This document shows, piece after piece, positions 42,917 to 52,829 of a DNA stretch of 64,000 bases; position 1 is the stretch's first letter; each line of letters opens with the position of its first letter. The stretch spans positions 61,801-125,800 of the forward strand of contig NZ_FONQ01000010.1 of the NCBI RefSeq assembly GCF_900112975.1, written 5' to 3'. The notes below the pieces were generated by a model. It was given only the letters and a program-made list of their open reading frames with translations, did not search any database and had not been told where the DNA came from. The position numbers and the translations under genes are program-made. Source of the DNA: Flavobacterium xueshanense. Its GTDB lineage: Bacteria > Bacteroidota > Bacteroidia > Flavobacteriales > Flavobacteriaceae.

Positions 42917-43092
42917 GTCTTAGGTTGTTAATTTGCAGAGTAAAAATAGTGAAAATTGAATTGTCATTTTTAAAAAATGCTAAAATTTTGTTAACTCAAT
43001 CCTAAATAAAGCAGTACAACGGTTTTTTTTATTTGTTAGTGTTTTTAAGACGTAATTGAGTGAAATTTATAACCATATTAAGGAATTAGAAT

Positions 43093-43100
43093 TATCTTTG
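43093..43100 (+). promoter_or_regulatory. -7 element upstream of argS
   Basis: TATCTTTG matches TAnnTTTG and is followed by CAC, 18 bases before the argS ATG. Confidence 0.55.
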
Positions 43101-43118
43101 CACTTTTAAATTTATATC

Positions 43119-44897
43119 ATGACATTACAACAGATTCTTACGCCCTCTATTAAAAAAGCTGTAAAAGCTTTATTTGACGTTACTATTGATAAAGCTGAAT
43201 TTCAAACTACACGCAAGGAATTTGAAGGGGATATTACGATGGTTATTTTTCCATTGTTGAAAGTAGTGAAAAGCAATCCAGTGGAATTAGGGAATAAAAT
43301 AGGAGCCTATCTTGTTGAAAATTTAGTTGAGGTAAATCGGTTCAATGTAGTTTCCGGATTTTTGAATATTGTTATTTCAGATGATTATTATTTAGATTTT
43401 TTTGGAGAAATAAAAGATGACGTTAAATTTGGTTTTGTAATGCCTTCGGCAGATGATAAAGCGGTTATGGTGGAGTATTCCTCACCAAATACGAATAAAC
43501 CCCTGCATTTAGGTCACGTGCGTAACAACCTTTTGGGATATTCAGTGGCGGAAATCATCAAGGCTTCCGGTAAAAAAGTGTATAAAACTCAAATCATTAA
43601 TGATAGAGGAATCCATATCTGCAAATCAATGTTGGCTTGGCAAAAATTCGGAAACGGACAAACTCCAGAATCAACAGGTTTGAAAGGGGATAAATTAGTT
43701 GGAAATTATTATGTTGCTTTTGATAAAGCGTACAAAGAAGAAATAGCACAATTAATGAGCGCCGGCAAAACGGAAGAAGAAGCCAAAAAACAAGCGCCAG
43801 TCATTTTGGAAGCGCAGGAAATGTTGCTAAAATGGGAAGCTGGAGATGAACAAGTAATCACGCTTTGGAAAACCATGAATCAATGGGTTTATGATGGTTT
43901 TGCCAAAACCTATGAAAATCTTGGTGTTGATTTTGATTGTTTTTATTATGAAAGCAATACGTATTTGTTAGGGAAAGATGTGGTTCAAATTGGTTTGGAC
44001 AAAGGCGTTTTCGAAAAAGATCCTGACGGTTCCGTTTGGATTGATTTAACAGACGAAGGTTTAGACCGTAAAATTGTATTGCGTTCAGATGGTACTGCGG
44101 TGTATATGACGCAAGATATTGGAACTGCCATTCAGCGTGTGAAGGATTATCCGGATGTAGGCGGAATGGTGTATACCGTAGGAAATGAGCAGGATTATCA
44201 CTTTAAAGTGTTGTTTTTAATTCTGAAAAAACTCGGTTTTGACTGGTCTAAAAACCTATTTCATTTATCATACGGAATGGTTGATTTGCCTTCGGGGAAA
44301 ATGAAAAGCCGTGAAGGAACGGTTGTCGATGCCGATGATTTAATGCAGGAAATGACAGATACAGCACAAAAAATTGCAGAAGATTTAGGAAAATTAGATT
44401 CCTATTCTGCGGATGAAAAAGCAAAATTATACAACACGATTGGTTTAGGGGCTTTGAAATATTATATTTTAAAAGTAGATCCTAAAAAGCGAATCCTTTT
44501 CAATCCGGAAGAATCGGTAGATTTTGCAGGAAACACGGGTCCGTTTATTCAATATACATACGCCAGAATTCAATCGATTATTCGTAAAGCTAATTTTGAT
44601 TTTTCGAATAAATCAAAAATGACAACGCTTCATGAAAAAGAAAAAGAATTGGTGAAACAATTAGATTTATTTCCTGACGTTATTCAAAATGCTGCGCAAA
44701 ATCACAGTCCTGCTTTGCTTGCTAATTTTACCTATGATTTAGTTCGGGAATACAATTCATTCTATCAGGCGGTTCCTATTCTAGGCGAAGAGGATTTAGA
44801 AAAGAAAATTTTCAGAGTTCAATTGTCTAAAAAAGTAGCCGATATTATTGCTGCTTCATTTAAATTGTTGGGAATTAATGTCCCAGAGAGAATGTAA
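43119..44897 (+). CDS. argS: arginine--tRNA ligase
   Basis: Class I aminoacyl-tRNA synthetase that charges tRNA-Arg. 592 residues, normal length. The N-terminal Add-1 domain (1-110) is followed by the HIGH motif HLGH at 130-133 in SSPNTNKPLHLGHVRNN. The KMSKS-like KMKSREGTVVD and the C-terminal anticodon-binding DALR domain (PILGEEDLEKKIFRVQLSKKVADII) are present. It is well expressed, judged by codon use and the promoter. Confidence 0.97.
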   Translation: MTLQQILTPSIKKAVKALFDVTIDKAEFQTTRKEFEGDITMVIFPLLKVVKSNPVELGNKIGAYLVENLVEVNRFNVVSGFLNIVISDDYYLDFFGEIKDDVKFGFVMPSADDKAVMVEYSSPNTNKPLHLGHVRNNLLGYSVAEIIKASGKKVYKTQIINDRGIHICKSMLAWQKFGNGQTPESTGLKGDKLVGNYYVAFDKAYKEEIAQLMSAGKTEEEAKKQAPVILEAQEMLLKWEAGDEQVITLWKTMNQWVYDGFAKTYENLGVDFDCFYYESNTYLLGKDVVQIGLDKGVFEKDPDGSVWIDLTDEGLDRKIVLRSDGTAVYMTQDIGTAIQRVKDYPDVGGMVYTVGNEQDYHFKVLFLILKKLGFDWSKNLFHLSYGMVDLPSGKMKSREGTVVDADDLMQEMTDTAQKIAEDLGKLDSYSADEKAKLYNTIGLGALKYYILKVDPKKRILFNPEESVDFAGNTGPFIQYTYARIQSIIRKANFDFSNKSKMTTLHEKEKELVKQLDLFPDVIQNAAQNHSPALLANFTYDLVREYNSFYQAVPILGEEDLEKKIFRVQLSKKVADIIAASFKLLGINVPERM

Positions 44898-44966
44898 TTT
44901 TTTGGCTTCTTTTTTGTGAAAACAATATTTATTTAATACATTTAGTATCAAATAAACACTTTGGTC

Positions 44967-45437
44967 ATGAAAAAACTATTTTTATATCCGCTTTTGTTTG
45001 GTGTTTTTTTGTTAAATGTAGCCGGAACCTGTTGTGCTGATGATCCTGAAGTAGTGTCTATTGCAAAAAATAATCTGATAAAAGTAAATAGTATACTAAG
45101 TGAAGGCACTTGGAAAGTGAGCTATTTTCTTGATAAAAACAGTAATCTGACGAGTGAATATTCAGGATATAATTTCGCTTTTGGAACGAATGAAATTTTA
45201 ACTTCTAACAATGCTGCCAATACGTTTTCTGGGAAGTGGTCTGTTGTAAAATCAAACGGTATTGATAATAATCCGAATAATGATTTGGATTTTGTTATTT
45301 CATTTTCAAGTCCTGAAACATTAATGAAGTTATCGGAGCATTGGGATGTTACTGAAATTGAAGAAACTAAGGTTCGGCTGAAAAGTAAATCGGACAATGT
45401 GGATGGAATCAATTATTTGACTTTCAAAAAAAAATAA
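44967..45437 (+). CDS. lipocalin-like exported protein
   Basis: 156 residues with signal peptide and a small beta-rich domain: GTWKVSYFLDKNSNLTSEYSGYNFAFGTNEIL and later GKWSVVKSNGIDNNPNNDLDFVISF. This is the lipocalin-like pattern of many small Flavobacterium proteins. The signal ends VAGTCC, so Cys residues could be lipidated or paired; I am unsure. I prefer the ATG at 44967 over a TTG two codons upstream. Function unknown. It is followed by a hairpin terminator at 45471-45496. Confidence 0.78.
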   Translation: MKKLFLYPLLFGVFLLNVAGTCCADDPEVVSIAKNNLIKVNSILSEGTWKVSYFLDKNSNLTSEYSGYNFAFGTNEILTSNNAANTFSGKWSVVKSNGIDNNPNNDLDFVISFSSPETLMKLSEHWDVTEIEETKVRLKSKSDNVDGINYLTFKKK

Positions 45438-45470
45438 ATTTATGGTGTTTCACGATTTCGTAAAACTTTA

Positions 45471-45500
45471 AAAACAGTCTCAAAAAAGGCTGTTTTTTTT
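45471..45500 (+). terminator. terminator after the lipocalin-like gene
   Basis: AAAACAG/CTGTTTT arms flanking a 12-base loop, followed by a T-run, between the lipocalin-like gene and ffh. Confidence 0.65.
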
Positions 45501-45535
45501 ATAATATTATGAATACAACTTCAAAATCAAATGCT

Positions 45536-45543
45536 TAAATTTG
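45536..45543 (+). promoter_or_regulatory. -7 element upstream of ffh
   Basis: TAAATTTG matches TAnnTTTG, followed by CATTTC, 22 bases before the ffh ATG. Confidence 0.5.
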
Positions 45544-45565
45544 CATTTCAAAATAAATCAATACT

Positions 45566-46915
45566 ATGTTCGATAATTTAAGCGATAAACTAGATAAAGC
45601 CTTTCATATACTTAAAGGTCACGGAAAAATCACCGAAGTAAATGTAGCCGAAACACTGAAAGAAGTGCGTAGAGCTTTACTTGACGCTGATGTTAACTTT
45701 AAGATTGCGAAAGATTTTACCACTAAAGTAAAAGAAAAAGCGATAGGTCAGGATGTATTGACGACACTTCAACCAGGACAATTATTGGTGAAGTTGGTAA
45801 AAGATGAATTGACAGAATTAATGGGTGGTGATGTTGCCGGAATTAATCTTTCGGGAAATCCATCGGTTATTTTGATGGCAGGATTGCAAGGATCAGGGAA
45901 AACTACTTTCTCAGGAAAATTGGCCAATTATCTTTTAACAAAGAAAAATAAAAAACCTTTATTAGTAGCGTGTGATATTTACCGTCCTGCGGCAATTCAA
46001 CAATTATATGTTGTTGGAGATTCAATAGGAGTTGAGGTTTATTCAGAGCCAGAAAATAAAAACCCTGTTGAAATTGCTCAAAATGCAATCAAACATGCGA
46101 AAGCGAACGGATTCACTGTAGTGATTGTCGATACAGCTGGTCGTTTAGCAGTCGATGAGGAAATGATGAACGAAATAGAACGCGTTCATAAAGCCATCCA
46201 GCCGCAAGAAACATTATTTGTTGTGGATGCAATGACAGGTCAAGATGCTGTAAATACAGCAAAAGCCTTCAATGAAAGATTAAATTTTGATGGGGTTATC
46301 TTAACCAAATTAGATGGAGATACTCGTGGTGGAGCTGCAATTTCGATTAAATCGGTTGTTAATAAACCCATTAAATTTGTAGGTACAGGGGAAAAGATGG
46401 ACGCGATTGATGTGTTCTATCCAATTCGTATGGCCGAAAGGATTTTGGGAATGGGAGACGTTGTGACTTTGGTAGAAAGAGCTCAGGAGCAATTTGACGA
46501 AGAAGAAGCAAGAAAAATCCAAAAGAAAATTGCCAAAAACGAATTCGGTTTTGATGATTTCCTTTCTCAAATTCAACAGGTAAAAAAAATGGGTAATATG
46601 AAAGATTTGGTTGGAATGATACCAGGTGCATCAAAAGCCATGAAAGATGTTGAGATAGAAGATGATGCTTTTAAACATATTGAAGCGATTATTCATTCGA
46701 TGACGCCAATTGAAAGAAGCAAGCCGGCTTTGATTGATGTAAAAAGGAAAGCCAGAATTGCTAAAGGTTCCGGAACTAAAATCGAACAAGTGAATCAGTT
46801 GATGAAGCAGTTTGACCAAATGAGCAAGATGATGAAAATGATGCAGGGACCAGGAGGAAAAAACCTGATGAAAATGATGGGCGGCATGAAAGGCGGAATG
46901 CCAGGAATGAAATAA
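45566..46915 (+). CDS. ffh: signal recognition particle protein Ffh
   Basis: SRP54-type GTPase that binds signal sequences and the SRP RNA and delivers ribosomes to FtsY at the membrane. 449 residues. The helical N domain is 1-90; the G domain has GLQGSGKTTFSGKLA, DTAGRLAVDEEMM and TKLDGDTRGGAA. The C-terminal M domain is methionine-rich, ending QMSKMMKMMQ..KMMGGMKGGMPGMK. Single gene, followed by a hairpin before folD. Confidence 0.97.
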   Translation: MFDNLSDKLDKAFHILKGHGKITEVNVAETLKEVRRALLDADVNFKIAKDFTTKVKEKAIGQDVLTTLQPGQLLVKLVKDELTELMGGDVAGINLSGNPSVILMAGLQGSGKTTFSGKLANYLLTKKNKKPLLVACDIYRPAAIQQLYVVGDSIGVEVYSEPENKNPVEIAQNAIKHAKANGFTVVIVDTAGRLAVDEEMMNEIERVHKAIQPQETLFVVDAMTGQDAVNTAKAFNERLNFDGVILTKLDGDTRGGAAISIKSVVNKPIKFVGTGEKMDAIDVFYPIRMAERILGMGDVVTLVERAQEQFDEEEARKIQKKIAKNEFGFDDFLSQIQQVKKMGNMKDLVGMIPGASKAMKDVEIEDDAFKHIEAIIHSMTPIERSKPALIDVKRKARIAKGSGTKIEQVNQLMKQFDQMSKMMKMMQGPGGKNLMKMMGGMKGGMPGMK

Positions 46916-46930
46916 AAATGAGTCAAAAGT

Positions 46931-46967
46931 CGAAAGTCTTAAAGTTGTAATGATTTTAAGACTTTCG
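46931..46967. terminator. hairpin between ffh and folD
   Basis: A 13-bp perfect stem CGAAAGTCTTAAA and its complement, only 15 bases after ffh. A short T run follows the outer arms, so it may act as a terminator or as an mRNA-stabilising hairpin. Confidence 0.65.
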
Positions 46968-46993
46968 GCTTTAATACATAAAACTAAATAACA

Positions 46994-47875
46994 ATGCAAC
47001 TACTAGACGGAAAAAAAACAGCGGAAGATATTAAGAGTGAAATCGCGGCAGAAGTACAAAAAATGAAAGACAATGGGGAGAAAGTTCCTCATTTAGCAGC
47101 GCTGATTGTTGGAAATGATGGCGCGAGTTTAACCTATGTGGGCAGTAAAGTAAAAGCTTGCGAAAGAGTAGGTTTTGAATCTACTTTAGTGAAAATGCCA
47201 AGTACAACTACTGAAGTTGAATTGCTAAAAAAGATTAAGGAATTGAATGAGAATGATGCTATTGATGGATTTATTGTTCAGTTGCCGCTTCCCGAGCAAA
47301 TTGATGAGCAAAAAGTGTTAATGGCGGTTGATCCCAGTAAAGATGTGGATGGATTTCATCCTGAAAATTTTGGAAAAATGGCGTTAGACATGACTACTTT
47401 TATTCCTGCAACTCCTTTCGGAATTTTAGAATTACTAGAAAGATACGGAGTAGAAACTAAAGGAAAACATACTGTAGTAATTGGTCGTAGTCATATAGTT
47501 GGAAGACCAATGAGTATTTTGATGGGAAGAAAAGGATTTCCTGGAAATTCAACGGTAACTCTAACACACAGCTACACTAAAAATATTGAAGAAATAACCA
47601 TTCAGGCGGATATCATCATTACGGCTCTTGGCGTTCCTAATTACCTAAAAGCGAATATGGTGAAAGAAGGAGTTGTTGTTATTGATGTGGGTATTACTCG
47701 TGTTCCTGATGAAACCAATGAAAAAGGATATGTAATCACCGGTGATGTTGATTTTGAACAAGTAAGTAAAAAATCATCGTTTATTACTCCAGTTCCGGGT
47801 GGAGTTGGACCAATGACCATTGCAATGTTGTTGAAAAATACACTTTTGGCAAGAGAAATGAAAAGAAATAAATAA
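46994..47875 (+). CDS. folD: methylenetetrahydrofolate dehydrogenase/cyclohydrolase FolD
   Basis: Converts 5,10-methylene-THF to 10-formyl-THF in two steps, in one-carbon metabolism. 293 residues, the standard size. The substrate-site lysine sits in LTYVGSKVKACERVG, and the family motifs DGFIVQLPLPEQ, DVDGFHPENFG, GRSHIVGRPMSILM and TPVPGGVGPMTIAMLLKNT are all present. It is followed by a good terminator. Confidence 0.97.
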   Translation: MQLLDGKKTAEDIKSEIAAEVQKMKDNGEKVPHLAALIVGNDGASLTYVGSKVKACERVGFESTLVKMPSTTTEVELLKKIKELNENDAIDGFIVQLPLPEQIDEQKVLMAVDPSKDVDGFHPENFGKMALDMTTFIPATPFGILELLERYGVETKGKHTVVIGRSHIVGRPMSILMGRKGFPGNSTVTLTHSYTKNIEEITIQADIIITALGVPNYLKANMVKEGVVVIDVGITRVPDETNEKGYVITGDVDFEQVSKKSSFITPVPGGVGPMTIAMLLKNTLLAREMKRNK

Positions 47876-47894
47876 AGAGAAAATAGTTTTGATT

Positions 47895-47927
47895 AAAAGC
47901 CTTAAACATACGTATAAGGCTTTTTTT
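47895..47927 (+). terminator. folD terminator
   Basis: Perfect stem AAAAGCCTTA/TAAGGCTTTT with a 10-base loop and T run, 20 bases after folD. Confidence 0.85.
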
Positions 47928-47983
47928 ATCTTAAAAAAACGCTTAAATTTTTGATGGTTGATGCTACAACGGAATTTAAAGAA

Positions 47984-47991
47984 TACTTTTG
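47984..47991 (+). promoter_or_regulatory. -7 element upstream of the CorA gene, long leader
   Basis: TACTTTTG matches TAnnTTTG and is followed by GCA. It is 112 bases before the CorA ATG, an unusually long leader, which contains a 10-codon frame (48016-48048, MDDYYSEILN). Confidence 0.5.
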
Positions 47992-48102
47992 CAACACTTA
48001 AAAAAAGACCTTAAAATGGACGATTATTATTCGGAAATATTAAATTAATATAGCTCTTTAACTGTTTTCAAGACGCTGTAAATAAACCTACAGAATTTTG
48101 AA

Positions 48103-49029
48103 ATGAGAGCTTTTTACAAAAATAATAACGGATTAATTGCAATTCCTGAATGGATTCCTAACTGTTGGATAAATATTGAATGCCCTACCGAAGCAGAAAA
48201 TAAATATTTACTCGAAGACTTACTAATTCCTGAAGCATTTTATAATGATATTGAAGATATTGACGAAAGACCAAGGATAGAAATTGAAAACGGTTGGACT
48301 TTAATTATCATGCGAATTCCTGTAAAGAGCAACGATGTGAAGTTGCCTTTTCATACAATTCCTGTCGGGATTGTTTTTAAAGAAGAAGTTTGCATCACCA
48401 TCAGTTTCCATCAAACGGAAATGCTTACTGACTTTGTAACCTACACCAAACGCAAAAATATCAACATAAAAGGTAACTTCGATTTAGTGCTGAAGTTATT
48501 GCTGTCGTCCAGTGTTTGGTTTTTGAAATACTTAAAGCAAGTCAATCAAAAAATAAAATTAGCCGAGGACAATTTAGAAAAGTCGATAAAGACTGAAGAA
48601 TTACAAGCGTTGCTTCAAATAGAAAAATGTTTGGTATTCTTCATGACATCGTTGAAGGGGAATGATATTTTGTTGCATCGAATTAAGAATATAAAATCCC
48701 AAAAGGAGCATTTTGATTTGGATCTGCTGGAAGATGTGGAAATTGAATTGCGTCAGGCGCAAGAAACTACTAATATTTACAGCGACATCTTAACGGGGAC
48801 TATGGATGCTTATGCTTCTGTGATTTCTAATAATATGAATACGATTATGAAACAGATGACTTCGATTTCGATAATTTTGATGATTCCAACATTGATTGCA
48901 AGTTTATACGGAATGAACGTTCCCAATGATTTACAAGATAATCGCTATGGAATCTAGATTGTCATTTCGGGATCCGTTTTATTATCTGCTTTTGGTGTGT
49001 TTTTGTTCAAAAGAAAAAGATGGTTTTGA
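48103..49029 (+). pseudogene. corA: CorA family metal ion transporter with in-frame TAG
   Basis: The first 284 residues (48103-48957) are a good CorA-type protein: a soluble alpha-beta N-domain, a long helix (about 130-245), the first transmembrane helix and the pore motif GMN (270-272). A TAG (48955-48957) then interrupts LQDNRYGI. In the same frame, IVISGSVLLSAFGVFLFKRK then RWF continues to TGA at 49027-49029, which is a normal second helix and basic tail. A TGG-to-TAG change explains it. Without the second helix the protein should not work as a channel. Either the gene is newly dead or the base call is wrong. Confidence 0.85.
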
Positions 49030-49408
49030 TTTTTTGATTAACATTTATGATCTTATTTTTTTCATTTTTGATTGAATAGTTTCTTAATATAAAGCTTTAG
49101 ACAAAAAGAGTTCGGACTGCATCCGACTATTTCCCTTCTCTTGAAATTTCAATGTATTGTCCATCTCATTTCTTTTGTATAAAATAATCTCTGCGCCTTT
49201 CATAATTGCAATTTAGCGCAGATAAAAATGTAGGCTCTGCCCCTTTATTTACAGCGATATTGTAATCCGTGATTGTATTTCCCCAATTCACAAAACTACA
49301 AAAAAGAATCGTTCCCTAAAAATACCAAACCATTTGATTGAACTTTTAACTAATCAAAAATAGTTTTTCTTCCCCTCCTTCAAAAGGGTCGCGGGAGAGA
49401 GAGATTCT
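49030..49408. other. gap with a possible gene remnant
   Basis: These 380 bases hold no intact gene. A 39-codon minus-strand frame at 49084-49203 starts MKGAEIILYKRNEMDNTL, whose AEIILYK wording faintly resembles the N-terminus of RhuM-like proteins. A second frame overlaps it. I regard this as possible decayed coding DNA, not a gene. Confidence 0.25.
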
Positions 49409-50248
49409 CTATTTCAACTTTTTTATCAATTTAGCTTCATCGGAAAATTTTCGTATTTCAATTTTTGGAGAACCCAGCAGTTGGATTTCTGATTTATCAG
49501 CCGCATCAATAATCACAGCTGTTTCAGTAAATAGACTGCAGTTGGAATAACTTTCGGTCGTTACTTCCGCATTTTTTGTAGTGAACTTGTTTCCAGTAAA
49601 TGAGGCATTGTTGTCCAGTCGAATGATAGTATTTATAGCGTTTCCTTCAAGAGTAGTACCTGATTTTTGGTACATATCCACTTTCAAATCGGTAGTGTTA
49701 ACTAAGGCTTTCAGCGATGCATTTTTACTTAATTCGATTATAGTATTTTCTGATTTTAAATTGAGTTCTATTTTTGATTTATCGTCTGCCTGAAGTAAGA
49801 AATCCGTGGTGTTAACATTCAAAAATAATTTGGAAACATCATGAGCATTTAAAGTAATGGTTTTCAATAAAAGTTCTTGTATCGCATTGACGGTCGATTC
49901 ATCTTTTGAAGTAATCAGATTCAAATCATTGGTATACGTCACTCGGACTATCATTTTTTTATAATTTGTGGCTTGCTTTGTAGTATAAACACGCAATATA
50001 TTATCACTTAAATCTAAAGAAATAATATCATGTAAGTTTTCATCGGCCTCGATTTTTAATTCTGTTTTTTCCCCTCTTTCCAGATGGACTTCGAGATTGT
50101 CTTCGACTATTAATGCTTCAAAATTACCAACTTGTCTTTGTTCCACAGTCACCGTTTTTGATCCTTTTATTTTTTCCTTATTTTGTGCCAATGTCAATGT
50201 GGTTGATAAAAGGAGCAGTAGTATAGCCGTATATTTTTGCATAGTCAT
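49409..50248 (-). CDS. GIN-domain (DUF2807) protein
   Basis: A 279-residue exported protein with signal peptide ending TLAQ. Short alternating strands repeat about every 20 residues (NFEALIVEDNLEVHLERG, IIELSKNASLKALV, LDNNASFTGNKFTTKNAEV), the pattern of the beta-helix-like DUF2807 / head GIN domain. Role unknown, envelope. It is related to the protein at 52830-53570 but has no lipobox. Two starts are possible, ATG at 50248 or 50242; the second removes MT. It follows the M1 peptidase gene but a terminator separates them. Confidence 0.85.
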   Translation of the reverse strand: MTMQKYTAILLLLLSTTLTLAQNKEKIKGSKTVTVEQRQVGNFEALIVEDNLEVHLERGEKTELKIEADENLHDIISLDLSDNILRVYTTKQATNYKKMIVRVTYTNDLNLITSKDESTVNAIQELLLKTITLNAHDVSKLFLNVNTTDFLLQADDKSKIELNLKSENTIIELSKNASLKALVNTTDLKVDMYQKSGTTLEGNAINTIIRLDNNASFTGNKFTTKNAEVTTESYSNCSLFTETAVIIDAADKSEIQLLGSPKIEIRKFSDEAKLIKKLK

Positions 50249-50274
50249 TTGGATTAGAGTCTACACAAATATAA

Positions 50275-50305
50275 AAAAATCATCCGCTTGTGATGGATGA
50301 TTTTT
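50275..50305 (-). terminator. terminator after the M1 peptidase gene
   Basis: 11-bp stem, arms 50275-50285 and 50295-50305, with a T run on the minus strand, about 55 bases past the M1 stop. Confidence 0.85.
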
Positions 50306-50360
50306 TGATTTTAGTAAAATGATTTTTTTTATGGACAACTTCTTTCTTAGCGCATTTTCT

Positions 50361-52634
50361 TTATGCCTTGGTAAACAAGAATTCCTGACCCTCCATTTTT
50401 AAGGTAAATTCTGTTTTATTCTCTTTAAACTGAATTTCAATCCCGCCTTCCTGATCAGCACCAAACTTATCTTTACCAATAGAGTCAAAATGAATTGATG
50501 TTTCGCCTTCTGGAGTTACTACAAGCATTCCATTATCTTCGCTAAAAGCTAATTTTACTGAAATCTGTTTACTTACAAAATCACCCAAATATTCATCTAA
50601 AATCACTGCTTTTTCCAACTCACTTTTCTCTGAAATCCAAACGTTATTTGAAGGATTGATATCAGGTAAAGCGTGATCTGGATCTATAGTAATCGATTCA
50701 ATCTCTTCCGTCGAAGCATTTTTAAATGCCCAATTCGTATTGCGTTGCCAGATTTCAACAGGGAGTTGCACACGACTAATAGCTCCGCTTTTGGTTTTAA
50801 TTTCTAACACCATAGGCATAGCCATTTTTTCCAAATTTTCTATATAAATAAGTGCTCCTAATTTCGGGTCATTTTTTAAATATTTGATTTTTGTAATCCC
50901 TTGATCTAAACTCCAATTGTTTACAAACCATGATCTCCAAAACCAGTTTAAATCTTCTCCGGAAACATTCTCCATAGTTCTGAAAAAATCATCTGGCGTT
51001 GGATGTTTAAAAGCCCAACGTTCGGTATAAACTCTAAAGGCTTTATCGAAACGTTCTTTGCCTAGCACCTGCTCACGCAACATAACTAATCCTGAGGACG
51101 GTTTTTCGTAAGCGAGTAATCCCATATTATGTTCTTTCATCCCGTCTGGAGCGGTCATAATAGGTTCTAATTTCGGATTGGTTAACATATCTGCCATTCT
51201 TTGCATATCTGAAGGTCGTCTGGGTTTATATTCTCCCTTATTGAAATCTTCGGCACTCAATGAGTTGATAAAAGTATTAAATCCTTCGTCCATCCAGGCA
51301 AATAAACGTTCGTTAGAGCCCACAATCATGGGGAACCATCCATGTCCAAATTCATGATCCGTAACTCTCCATAACTCTTTGCCTTTTGATTGCCAATCAC
51401 AAAACACAATTGCGGGATATTCCATTCCGCCTTCATTTCCTGCTACATTAGTTGCTGCGGGATAAGGATATTCAAACCATCGTTTAGAATAATTTTCAAC
51501 GGATGATTTTGTATATTCTGTCGCACGGCTCCAAGCATCTTGACCAGCGCTTTCAACAGGATATGCTGAAATGGCTAACGATTTTTTACCACTTGGCAAA
51601 TTGATTTTTGCGGCATCAATAATAAATGCTGCCGAAGATGCCCAGGAAACATCGCGAGCATTTTTTATTTTAAAATGCCAATTCAAAGTAGATTCTCCAA
51701 TAGGTCTTGAAGCAATATTTTTCACTTCTTCTGCAGAACGAATTGTAACTGTTTTGTCGCTTTGGGAAGCTGTTGTCCAACGTTTTTGCTGTTCAGCAGT
51801 GTATACTTCAGATGGATTCATTAATTCACCAGAGCTTACTACGATATGATTTGCAGGAGCAGTTATGGTTACATCAAAGTCACCAAATTCCAGATAAAAC
51901 TCTCCAGCGCCTAAATAAGGTAAGGTATTCCAACCTTTTATATCGTCATAAACACACATTCTTGGGTACCATTGAGCCATTGTAAATACTTTGCCGTTTT
52001 TGGTTTCTAAAACCCCCATTCGGTCTGATCCGAAATCTGGTGAAATAAATGAAAAGTCAATTTTAAGTTTAATACTTCCTCCATTTGGATTCAAATCCTG
52101 AGGAAGAAAAACTTGCATTCGTGTATCGATTATTTCAAATTTAGCTTCCGTTTCGACAGTCTTTCCATTTTTCCCAGAAACTATTTTGATCGATTTTATT
52201 TTGTGACCGCCGTCAAAAACTTGTCCTTTATCTCCGTTGCGACTTCCAGTGATAGGAATTACGGTTTCTCCGCGAGAATTGTTTTTAAATAAATTCTGAT
52301 CGACATTCATCCATAAAAAAGAAATTTTATCAGGACTGTTGTTAGTGTAGGTTAAAATTTCCGAGCCAATAACTTCGTTGTTTTTGTCATTTAATGTGGC
52401 TGATAATTTATAATCGGCTTTGTTTTGCCAGTACTTTGCACCGGGCTGTCCGCTGGCTGAGCGGGAATCGGTACCGTTTTTGGTGTAAAAATTAGGACCA
52501 AAAGTATCATGATAATTGTACTTTGATACGGCCGTGTTCGGTAGGGCGGTAACTGGATTCTGTTGCGCCTGTAGCGTCGTAACTCCAAAAAATAATGCGG
52601 CATAGGATGCAGCCTTCAAGAGATTGTTTTTCAT
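50361..52634 (-). CDS. M1 family metallopeptidase
   Basis: A 757-residue exported zinc aminopeptidase. Signal peptide ends TTLQAQ. The gluzincin motif HEFGH is at 427-431 with the third ligand Glu450 (WMDEGF), and the substrate-binding exopeptidase-type motif is GGMEYP (402-407). The N-terminal beta domain and C-terminal extension fit the M1 family; no type IX sorting domain is present. Single transcription unit, with its own terminator. Confidence 0.93.
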   Translation of the reverse strand: MKNNLLKAASYAALFFGVTTLQAQQNPVTALPNTAVSKYNYHDTFGPNFYTKNGTDSRSASGQPGAKYWQNKADYKLSATLNDKNNEVIGSEILTYTNNSPDKISFLWMNVDQNLFKNNSRGETVIPITGSRNGDKGQVFDGGHKIKSIKIVSGKNGKTVETEAKFEIIDTRMQVFLPQDLNPNGGSIKLKIDFSFISPDFGSDRMGVLETKNGKVFTMAQWYPRMCVYDDIKGWNTLPYLGAGEFYLEFGDFDVTITAPANHIVVSSGELMNPSEVYTAEQQKRWTTASQSDKTVTIRSAEEVKNIASRPIGESTLNWHFKIKNARDVSWASSAAFIIDAAKINLPSGKKSLAISAYPVESAGQDAWSRATEYTKSSVENYSKRWFEYPYPAATNVAGNEGGMEYPAIVFCDWQSKGKELWRVTDHEFGHGWFPMIVGSNERLFAWMDEGFNTFINSLSAEDFNKGEYKPRRPSDMQRMADMLTNPKLEPIMTAPDGMKEHNMGLLAYEKPSSGLVMLREQVLGKERFDKAFRVYTERWAFKHPTPDDFFRTMENVSGEDLNWFWRSWFVNNWSLDQGITKIKYLKNDPKLGALIYIENLEKMAMPMVLEIKTKSGAISRVQLPVEIWQRNTNWAFKNASTEEIESITIDPDHALPDINPSNNVWISEKSELEKAVILDEYLGDFVSKQISVKLAFSEDNGMLVVTPEGETSIHFDSIGKDKFGADQEGGIEIQFKENKTEFTLKMEGQEFLFTKA

Positions 52635-52829
52635 GATTTAATTGATTTTGATTGATGATTGGTAAAAATGCTGTATTGTTTTTTTAGGAATTGACATTAA
52701 TTTATAAAATGCCCGCTTGTCTTAAACTTTACTATAAATAAAGAGTTGACTAGGTCTTTTTGATCAATCAAAGGCGAAAAAAAACACCCATGATTGGTGG
52801 ATGTTTATTTTTAAAATTTGAATATTTTT

